Shown here: piece by piece, positions 23,938-32,551 of the stretch
Numbering within the stretch: position 1 is the stretch's first letter
Layout of the letters: every line of letters starts with the position of its first letter
DNA from: Basidiobolus meristosporus CBS 931.73
Taxonomy: Eukaryota; Basidiobolomycota; Basidiobolomycetes; Basidiobolales; Basidiobolaceae
Length of the DNA stretch: 52,617 nt
Direction: 5' to 3'
Assembly (NCBI GenBank): GCA_002104905.1
Contig: MCFE01000616.1
Coordinates: forward strand, 1 to 52,617
Notes under the pieces: generated by a model
What the model saw: only the letters and a program-made list of their open reading frames with translations
What the model was told of the DNA's origin: nothing
Database searches by the model: none
Made by a program: the position numbers and the translations under genes

Positions 23938-25277
23938 ATGCTCTTCCTGACAATACATCTATGGGCATTGCTGTCCTCAGCACAAGCGGGGACCCAGCTC
24001 CGACCCGGCCACCACCAACAGTGTGAATTACCAGCAGCCAAGCACTACGCGGCTCCATTTGTATTGCAACCACCGGTCATCGACGGCCGGTTGGATGATC
24101 CGGTCTGGATGAACGCCAGGTATACTGACGATTTCCAAGACCTAGCGCACCCCACTGCGGCGGTACCAACAAGCCTGCTGACGAGGACCAAGGTAGTGTC
24201 ATAACTAGTCGCACCTCTAACCACAGCAAACCCAACGCTTTCCCCTGGGTTGCCTGGGATGATAAGTTCGTTTACATCGGCGCCACCCTGTTTGACCCGT
24301 TCTTGTCGGCCAACGTGACGGAACGGAACCAACCCAAGGACCAAGGTAGATTACTACAAGTTCCTCCGATTTACCACCCGAAGAACTTCCACTCACCCAC
24401 TTGTCCAAAACCCAAGAATTCGTTGACAACACCTTCGAGATCTTCATTGATCCGGACCGCACAAATCAGAACTATAAACGGATTCAGGTCAATCCGTTGG
24501 GTATCGTGAGGACCGCCCAATATACAAAGCCGGAAACGGACGGGGGGAAACTTTCGAGCTGGAATTTAGGGCCTGAGTTCCAGGTGAAGGTGTATACGCC
24601 GGAAGAGGTGCGCATCATCCACGACCCTGTGCAGATCATGAACTCGAACCCCGAGCTCAGCTCCTTCTGGTCGGTTGAAATGGCTATACCGGTGGCGAGC
24701 CTCCGAACCTCCAGGAAGAGGGCCCCCTCTAGTCAGGGCCCATACTCGGGGTTTAATTTCATGAGGTAGGCATATCGTCCAAGACCCAATCTCCCCGGGA
24801 TACTCTAACCCAATTTGACAATGTAGAACCGGTTGGCCACCCAAGACTGTCAACAACAACAACAACAACAACGACAGAAGACGGCGGAGACGTGTGAACG
24901 TGGAGCTTTTCGAGCCTCGGTATCAGCTCGTATGGAACCGTGGGACGAAGGCATTCCCAGGAACAATCGCCAACCCTGATAGCTGGGGAACAAACTACTT
25001 CTCCCAAGAGACCCACGACGCTTGCTTCAAACCGGACCCACAAGCTACCCTACGCTACCTGCTTTCCAAAATCTATCATGCCCAGTGGGCCTACCATAAT
25101 GTTCACGGATACTTCGCCTCCTTACCTGTACCAGGTGCAGCCCTGACGAACTGCACGTCAGCCCCCCATCCCCATATATCCATTGATTATGCCGGAGCGG
25201 GATTTCAGGCATCGGTGAGCTTGGACAGCGTCGTAGGCTCGATACGCCAGGATAGGTTCATCTCATTCAACCACTGA
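23938..25277 (+). CDS. Secreted CBM9-like carbohydrate-binding protein
   Basis: About 390 residues in four exons: 23938-24192, 24227-24345, 24417-24765 and 24827-25277. A signal peptide (MLFLTIHLWALLSSAQAG) precedes a CBM9-like beta-sandwich: VIDGRLDDPVWMNA, AWDDKFVYIGATLFDP, FEIFIDPD, WSVEMAIPV and GFNFMR. Such domains bind glycans, and stand-alone fungal versions have no assigned reaction. The exon sum is one base too long. An extra C in the run at 24240-24244 would explain this, giving exon 2 as QTQRFPWVAW after a 34-nt intron. Exon 4 carries an insertion of seven Asn (AAC repeat) and six Arg in what is usually a loop. The sequence continues to a Cys-containing C-terminal part (HDACFKPD, LTNCTSAP) that I do not recognise. 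Confidence 0.78.
24852..24872 (+). repeat. (AAC)7 microsatellite inside the CBM9-like gene
   Basis: Seven AAC codons give a poly-Asn run followed by Asp and six Arg (NDRRRRRR). It is in frame, so length changes would alter only the loop length. Confidence 0.85.
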
Positions 25278-25685
25278 AGACATACTTCACCACTATTTGA
25301 TAATTATTATTGGAACATCTCGATATTTTTGATAAATACTCGCCATCAGCATGGTCACACCATAAACACTCCAATACTAGTGGATGGAATACAGACGAAT
25401 CAGGAGGGGCGACGTAGCTTTGGTTGGCATGTTTATTTGTCCCGAACATCCAGTTGTACAAATGGGGTAGGAGAGGTTGTGGAAACAAACCACCAGCGTA
25501 AATACAGGGTTGGTGGGAGCGGTTACAAGGAGCAGTGTGCGATTACCCAAATGATTTTATTCACTGGGAGTCATGTGTGTGTGGGGGGGGGGAGGGGGCA
25601 GAGAACAACAAAATATTTCTATGATTACATGAAAGAGAAGAATTCGCAGAATAAGGATTCTATGAAATTAGTAAGCGTACGCACT

Positions 25686-27040
25686 TTACAATTGCTCTTC
25701 TTCGGGCATTTCTTCCTCCTCATACATGTACTCCTCCTCGTATTCCTCGGCGGTGGCGTCTTGGTATTGTTGGTACTCGGAGACGAGATCGTTCATGTTG
25801 GACTCAGCCTCGGTGAATTCCATCTCATCCATACCCTCACCAGTGTACCAATGCAAGAAAGCCTTACGACGGAACATGGCAGTGAATTGCTCACCGACAC
25901 GCTTGAACAACTCTTGGATGGCGGTGGAGTTACCAACGAAGGTGGCGGACATCTTGAGACCCTTGGGAGGAATGTCACAAACAGAGGTCTTGATGTTGTT
26001 GGGGATCCATTCAACGAAGTAGCTGCTGTTCTTGTTTTGGACGTTGATCATTTGGTTCTCGACTTCCTTGGTGGACATGCGACCACGGAACATGGCGGCA
26101 ACGGTGAGGTAACGGCCGTGACGAGGATCGGAGGCAGCCATCATGTTCTTGGCATCGAACATTTGTTGAGTCAACTCAGGAACGGTGAGGGCTTGGTATC
26201 CTTGGGAACCGCGGGAGGTCAAAGGAGCGAAACCAACCATGAAGAAGTGAAGACGAGGGAAGGGAACCATGTTGACGGCCAACTTGCGAAGATCGGCGTT
26301 CAATTGACCGGGGAAACGGAGGGAGGTAGTGGTACCGCTCATGACGTTGGAGACAAGATGGTTGAGGTCACCATATGTGGGGTTGGTGAGCTTCAAGGTA
26401 CGGAAGCAGATATCATACAAAGCTTCGTTATCAATACAGAAGGTCAAGTCGGAGTTCTCGACCAATTGGTGGACGGAGAGAGTGGCGTTGTATGGCTCGA
26501 CAACGGTGTCAGAAACCTTGGGAGAGGGAACAACGGAGAAAGTGCACATCATACGATCGGGATATTCTTCACGGATCTTGGAGATGAGGAGGGTACCCAT
26601 ACCGGAACCGGTACCACCACCAAGGGAGTGTGTGATTTGGAAACCTTGAAGACTGTCACATCCTTCAGCCTCCTTGCGGACAACATCGAGGACAGAGTCG
26701 ACCAACTCGGCACCCTCGGTGTAGTGACCCTTCGGCCCAGTTGTTACCGGCACCGCTTTGGCCGATAGATGTAGTTATCGGGACGGAAGAGAGTACCCAA
26801 TTCGCTGGCACGGATGTTGTCCATGGTTCCGGGTTCCAAATCGACCAGGACGGCACGAGGAACATACTTTCCGTGGGCGGCTTCGTTGTAGTAGACATCA
26901 ATTCTCTCCAATTGAAGGTCAGAGTCACCGACATAGGCACCGTCCTTGTCGATACCGTGTTCAGCGGAGATGGTGTCCCAGAACTTGTTACCAATTTGGT
27001 TACCGCATTGACCGGTTTGAATGTGAACGATTTCTCTCAT
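25686..27040 (-). CDS. Beta-tubulin
   Basis: Structural subunit of microtubules, about 450 residues and intronless. It starts with the autoregulatory MREI and has the GTP-binding signature [20 protein letters not shown] and an acidic tail ([18 protein letters not shown]). As written the frame breaks: an extra base at 26764 and another at 26733 flank the 30-base stretch encoding [10 protein letters not shown]. Removing both restores the canonical protein, so a consensus error is more likely than decay. Position 198, normally Glu, is Leu (NSDLTFC), while Phe167 and Phe200 are conserved. Position 198 is a known determinant of benzimidazole sensitivity in fungi. Early-diverging fungi often have several beta-tubulins, and this may be one of a set. 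Confidence 0.95.
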
Positions 27041-27765
27041 GACTTAAAGTAAGGGGCCTAGAAAGGAGGGAGGTTTAGTAGTAAGTTGTGAAGTGGCGAA
27101 GTAAACGCGCTGCGTCAGTTAAAAGCGCGGAGGGGGGCCCGAGTGACCTTTTATCTCTTTTCAGATTGGGTTTGTTTTGATCTACTCCGATTTCAATTCA
27201 GGTCACTTGGTTGGACTATCTGACGCATAAACAATTGAACGGATTCGCCAACAGACCTCGAATCGCCTCAGTTTCGACCAATCATGGGCATTCTCACCAC
27301 CTCACAGAAGGAGTGATTCACAGCCACTCACAAGGCTCGCCCTAACAAAGGTCCAGTGTGTAGATTGGCCAGGCTCGCTTAGGACAGGGGTCATACTTGA
27401 ATTTGCTTGCAACGATCATGGCTTATCGGCCAATTAAAGTATTTCCCTCCGGAAAATGGGGCCGCATCTCCATAAACAAATGCTTTCATTGGCTGATGTT
27501 CTCAGAATGATAAATACAACCTTTGTACTAGGCAGGTTGGTGTGATTTTCGCTGGCATTATTCTCAACTACGCTAACAGCGTAATATGGATATCAATTTT
27601 TGGGGCAAGACATGCCAATTTCCCCACTGTGCTAAAAGGTCGCCTATCTTGTTGCACATTAATCAAACGATATCGTTTGATCATGTGCAAGGAAATTTTT
27701 GCTTCAAGACTGTGAAATCCTGGCCGTCAAATGTATATCCTCTTTCCCGAAATATGATAGGCAAC
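27041..27765. other. Divergent promoter region, tubulin / Ola1-like
   Basis: A 725-base region between divergent genes. A frame running upstream of the Ola1-like start (27586) stays open, but its extra residues do not resemble the family. CCAAT boxes on the tubulin side (GACCAATCATGG near 27277) are visible. Confidence 0.4.
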
Positions 27766-29558
27766 ATGCGTGTGGGAGTGTTGGGAGTGGGTTGGTTGGG
27801 AAGGCGTTCGGTAAAACACTTTGGTAGCATACAGCCATGTGTCAGCTTTTCTACCTCCCGCATAATTCTGGCCAAGAAAGCCAGCGGAAAAAACAAGGCT
27901 GTCCCCGAGGAGAAGCTGCTGCTGGGTAGACCCTCGAACAACCTGAAGATAGGTGTTGTTGGTTTGCCCAACGTCGGGTATGCACGTTTCACGAGGTGGC
28001 TTTGGAGAGTTGCGTTTTGACCGCCATTGTTCCCCTCCCCCATTTTAGAAAATCCACTTTCTTCAATGCAATTACAAACAGCACCGTGGCCGCGGAAAAC
28101 TACCCTTTCTGCACGATAGGTATGGTTTTCCAATGAAAAAAGCTTTCGCACACCGTCCACCTGACCTGTTTGACTGATAGACCCTGAAGAATCGAGAGTT
28201 GCCGTCCCTGACGCTCGGTTTGATTGGTTATGCGAGCATTATAAGCCGGCCTCGAAGGTTCCAGCCTATCTCACCGTCATTGATATCGCCGGACTTGTCA
28301 AAGGGGCTGCCTCCGGTGAAGGTCTTGGAAATGCATTTTTGAGTCACGTCAAATCGGTAGACGCTATATTCCATATGGTTAGAGCGTACGAAAACCAAGA
28401 TATCATTCATGTGGAAGGCGATATCGACCCATTGAGAGATATGGAGATTATCCACGAGGAGCTCAGACTGAAGGATATGGAATTTCTCTCGAAATATCAC
28501 GACACTCTCTCGAAGCAGGTTACCCGCGTTGGTCCAAACTCTTCTCCCGCCGAGAAGGCCAAGAAGGAAGAGGCGGTAGCTATGATCCATTCCACTCATT
28601 GTACAACAGCGGACTCAACTTGTCCTCCATCAACAGGAAACGGTAAAGAAAGTGATGGATTGGGTGATTAATGAAGATAAGGATGTGCGGAGCGGTGAAT
28701 GGACTAATCCAGAGGTAAATTTGGCATGCATGACCTGGCCCATATGATTGTCACTCAACCATTCCCAATAGATCGAAATCATCAATAAGCTTTATTTACT
28801 CACAGCCAAACCGGTGATATATTTGGCCAACTTGAGCGAATCCGAGTATATCAACAAGAATAATAGCTGGTATTATGATTGATTAGTGCTACCCCACAAT
28901 GGCCAGCTTGCTCACCAAAGACTTCCATCAGGCTTCCAAAGATAAAGGAATGGGTAGATCGGGAACACCCTGGGGACTTGGTCATTCCCTTCAGTGGAGA
29001 GTTGGAGGAGAAGGTAAGGCGGGTCTCGACTTTTCGGAGGCGCCTTGGCTAAACTTGCTCGATTAGATATCGGGGCTGACCAGGAAGGAAAGGGAGGCAA
29101 CGCTGAGTAGCCTCAGCACTACATCCGCTCTATCGGAGATTATTGTTGCTGGCTACAAGGCCTTGCAGTTGATATATTACTTCACCGCCGGTACCGATGA
29201 AGTTCGTGCATGGACAGTTCGGGTATGTTCTCCAGTCAGTGATATGCGTGTCCATGGCTAACGCATGTGCCCAATCGTTAGAAAAATTCCAAGGCCCCAC
29301 AGGCTGCCGGGGTAATTCACACGGATTTCGAGCACGGGTTCATCAAAGCTGAGGTGATCAAGTTCGAGGACCTGAAGAACCTCAAAACGTAAGCGCTGAT
29401 TCCCCCGACCCATACACGTGACCCACTGACCTTTGCATCCATGCAGTGACGCAGCCGTCAAAGCGAACGGGAAGTGCCTGCAGAAAGGCAAAGACTACGT
29501 TGTTGAAGACGGCGACATCATTTTCTTTAAATTCAACAAGACTCAGAGCAAGAAATAG
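27766..29558 (+). CDS. YchF/Ola1-family ATPase with mitochondrial-type leader (Ylf2-like)
   Basis: A 445-residue Obg-family P-loop ATPase over nine exons: 27766-27977, 28049-28119, 28181-28575, 28610-28714, 28772-28869, 28932-29013, 29067-29222, 29282-29388 and 29447-29558. The sum, 1338 nt, is divisible by three. Motifs are the Walker A (LPNVGKST, split by intron 1), [10 protein letters not shown] (G3), and NLSE in place of the GTP-specifying NKxD, which is the hallmark of ATP preference in this family. The TGS domain (VIHTDFEKGFI-like [13 protein letters not shown]) ends in [13 protein letters not shown]. An Arg-rich N-terminal extension, [19 protein letters not shown], looks like a mitochondrial presequence. 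Cytosolic Ola1 lacks it, whereas yeast Ylf2 is the mitochondrial relative. Intron 3 is only 34 nt. An ATG four codons upstream (27754) is an alternative start. Confidence 0.9.
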
Positions 29559-29867
29559 AGTTGCCTAAAATACAATAAATAGATTTCGGAGATCTTTGAT
29601 CAACATCGTTCGTTTACCCAATGGGACTGCTGGTCGAATCTGTGCGTAAGCCTATCTCGATAATTGCTCGATAATTGGACTGGTTCCCATTCTAGCCAGC
29701 CTCATTCTGTTGCAGAAAGAGTGATCCGATGTGAAACTGTCTTAGTACAGTAGGTAGCATCTGTACTACGATATGATGTCGTTGATATATCTACAAACTT
29801 TGACTTCTGACCGCTATAAATTGGTTGCGTGGGACCTGGTGCGGACCAAGTGAAGCTTTACCTGGAG
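29559..29867. other. Short intergenic region
   Basis: AATAAATAG at 29572 probably serves Ola1-like polyadenylation. The rest is the lactate dehydrogenase promoter. There is no gene. Confidence 0.4.
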
Positions 29868-30779
29868 ATGCCGGCAAACAAAACCATTGCGATTATCGGG
29901 AGCGGCTCGGTCGGTGCCTCTATTGCTAGTGCATTGATTTTGCGCAATGTCTCTTCGACCGTACTTCTGGTTGATGTGGATCCCAAGGTTGCTGAGGGGC
30001 AATCGCTGGATCTGACCGACTCACTTTTCCTCTCCTCATCCCACGTTAAGGTTGGAACCTATGCAGAAGCTGGTCAGGCTGATATCATTGTCATCACAGC
30101 AGGAGCAAAGCAAAAGCCAGGAGAGACACGGATGCAGCTCATCGAGAAGAATTACGCCATCCTGCAAAACGTCATCACCAACATGTCGCCCATTAACCCT
30201 AACGCCAAGATCCTTCTGGTTGCGAATCCAGTGGAGATCCTGGCCCATATCACCCAGAAGATTTCCGGCTTACCTCACAATCAAGTATTCGGCTCTGGAA
30301 CCTTCCTAGACTCGGGACGCCTTCGCTCAGCTCTGGGTCGGAAGCTGGGGGTGAACGATACCGCCATTCATTGCTACGTCTTGGGCGAGCATGGTGATCA
30401 CCAGTTCGTGGCATGGTCGTCGGCCACCGTCGGTGGGGTGCCCTTACTGGAATATCCCCAGCTCAAGGAAGTGGACCTTCGAGCGCTGGCTCACGAGGTG
30501 AAGCGCAAAGCGTACCAGATAATCGACCTGAAGGGAGCGACCTACTACGGAATAGGAGCCTGCGTGTCTTCCTTGTGCGAGAGTATCCTGAACCACCAAT
30601 GCCACATTCGCCCTGTTTCCTGTTGGGTTGAGAAGTATCAGTGCTATGTATCGGTTCCTGCTGTCATTGGGGCTCGTGGTATCGAGAATGTCATTGATAT
30701 TCGGCTGAATGAAGAGGAGACTAAGAGTATGGAATCGGCGGTCGAGGCGATGAAGCAAACAATAGTCCATTACACCTAA
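29868..30779 (+). CDS. L-lactate dehydrogenase (NAD-dependent)
   Basis: A 303-residue intronless enzyme that interconverts pyruvate and L-lactate with NADH in the cytosol. Visible residues are the Rossmann motif IGSGSVGAS, Asp in LLVDVD (NAD preference), GAKQKPGETR with the specificity Gln102 and loop Arg109 (malate dehydrogenases have Arg at 102), LDSGRLR with Asp168 and Arg171, and GEHGDHQ with catalytic His195. The KGATYYGIGAC and HPVS-like IRPVSCWVEKY segments resemble Rhizopus-type fungal LDHs. I chose the ATG at 29868 (MPANKT), since the open frame upstream begins only with GTG. L-LDH is uncommon in Dikarya and more frequent in early-diverging fungi. Confidence 0.94.
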   Translation: MPANKTIAIIGSGSVGASIASALILRNVSSTVLLVDVDPKVAEGQSLDLTDSLFLSSSHVKVGTYAEAGQADIIVITAGAKQKPGETRMQLIEKNYAILQNVITNMSPINPNAKILLVANPVEILAHITQKISGLPHNQVFGSGTFLDSGRLRSALGRKLGVNDTAIHCYVLGEHGDHQFVAWSSATVGGVPLLEYPQLKEVDLRALAHEVKRKAYQIIDLKGATYYGIGACVSSLCESILNHQCHIRPVSCWVEKYQCYVSVPAVIGARGIENVIDIRLNEEETKSMESAVEAMKQTIVHYT

Positions 30780-31337
30780 GCACAATATCCATTCCAAATA
30801 AATCAAGATCCACACCAGAATTTACTTGATCTCTCGTTTGCGGCCGGTTTCAACGTCTAGTGATGGTGCAGGGAGTAGAGGTTGGCGAGACACAATCATC
30901 CAAGGCAATGGCAATGGTGATGGCGGATGAAACCGAACTAATTGTGAACAAATCAGCCGAGGTACATGACTTGGGTATCATGTTCTTCGTTAATTATTAC
31001 AACGTTTGTCTCAGGAATCCCTGGAATTGTGATGGATCGACTCCAGGGTTAGGGTTGGATAAGGTTTCGGTGGCGATGCTGATTGGCCATGCTTGGATCA
31101 TGTGATCCACTGTGCGATTGTTTAACCTAGCCCTTTTTGATGATTCAGATTAGCAGTGTACAAGGCAATATACGCAATGTCTGGGCCAATGGATATTTAA
31201 TTAAGGGCAATAAACAAGTCCTTTTATTGTTATATAACCACCTTGTTTGCGATCCAGTGTCAAGCGTAACACAGCAATCATTTGTATTCTATAATTTTTC
31301 TTTGCTATTTTCCTACCTTCCACAACTTGGACTCAAC
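30780..31337. other. Intergenic before the cyclin gene
   Basis: A poly(A) signal (AATAAATC near 30798) lies just after the LDH stop. A small frame at 30860-31105 has no recognisable features and is rejected. Confidence 0.4.
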
Positions 31338-32145
31338 ATGAAAACTTTTGATCTGGCCAACTTCCCTACCACAGAAACCATTCGGATCTTGAGCGGATTC
31401 CTAGAGCGCCTGATCAAAGCGAACGAACAACCCTTGGTCAATACAGTCACAACGTATACCCCCTTCCATGCCAAATGCCCGCCTAATATCGACATCTACC
31501 TGTACCTAAGTAGAATCCTCAAGTACTGCCCCTGCTCGAACGAGTGCTTCCTTGCACTGTTGGTCTACTTTGATAGAATGACCGAGTCCAAGGAGGAAGC
31601 TCACCCCGGCAACCGGTCCTTCGCCATTAATACCTACAACATCCATCGATTGGTGATAACTGGGATAATGGTAGCGTCCAAGTTCTTCTCAGACGTGTAC
31701 TACACAAACGTTCGTTACGCGAAGGTACAGACATAGATGTAGATATCTTTGGGCAGAGCTGTGTTGGGCTGACTTTTTGTCTGTGTCATAGGTTGGTGGA
31801 CTGCCAGTGAAGGAGCTAAACCATTTAGAAGTAGAGTTTTTGCGCCTGAATGAATTCCAAATGAATATTAGTGTGGCCGAGTTTCAAATGTACGCCGATC
31901 AATTGTTGAATTATTCTGGTATCGGCAGCTCCATATTTATGGGGGGCAGCATCGAGAAATTGGCCAAATCACAAGGGCTAGCCTTGAGGACAAGAGAGGG
32001 GGGGCCAAGCAAGTTCTCAACCTGCGAGAAATCCATAGATACACCGCTGCAGCGCAACAAGCCCAGCTGGTGCAACACGGAATATCCGTCCCAGCGGACG
32101 GACGAGGAGGACTTTCTTGGTCACGTTGCGTCTCCCGTTCATTGA
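31338..32145 (+). CDS. Pho80/PCL-type cyclin
   Basis: A 246-residue protein in two exons (31338-31724 and 31792-32145). The cyclin-box signature of the Pho80 family is clear: PPNIDIYLYLSRILKYCPCS, LVYFDRM, INTYNIHRLVITGIMVASKF, then YYTNVRYAKVGGLP and the ELNHLEVEFL helix. Such cyclins activate a Pho85-type CDK in phosphate, glycogen or cell-cycle control. The C-terminal 80 residues are low in conserved features and may be a regulatory tail. The exact PCL subtype is undetermined. Confidence 0.92.
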
Positions 32146-32551
32146 CACATCGACTTTGTACAAAACATCATTTATAAGCCTTGGCATCCCGCGAGTCAGG
32201 TAATTTAATTGTCCAGAACCAGGCTGGGAACAATAAACATCTTCGTCAACCACCTAGTTTAATTCGAATTAAGATTGATCCACTCTGCGTCTATCTCATT
32301 CATAGCCATTCTTACCATGTATGATCGCCATTTACGGTAAGCATAAACAACCGATTACGCCGTTGTTTCTATTGTTGCGACCTAGCCGAGTGAATTGGTG
32401 ATATTATTAACTCATTGTGTTGCCCAATGAACACGCCAACGTGGGCAACCGTATGTATAGCAAAACAAAGCCCACGCGTAATTTCAATTAAAATACTCGA
32501 TATTTCCCCCTCCAGCGCCGAGTGCAAAAAGGCCCCTTTCTCTTACCACTT
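32146..32551. other. Intergenic before mosaic gene B
   Basis: A 406-base AT-rich region with no gene. It is the probable promoter of gene B. Confidence 0.4.

Noticed and set aside
25576-25602. G-run in the beta-tubulin 3' region as a quadruplex or regulatory element
   Set aside because: It is a single long G-run after a GT repeat with no evidence of function. Low complexity.
25329-26768. 479-codon + strand frame opposite beta-tubulin
   Set aside because: Antisense of a highly biased gene. No family features.
30860-31105. 81-codon frame between LDH and the cyclin
   Set aside because: Met/Val-rich, no homology I can recognise, no promoter. Probably chance.
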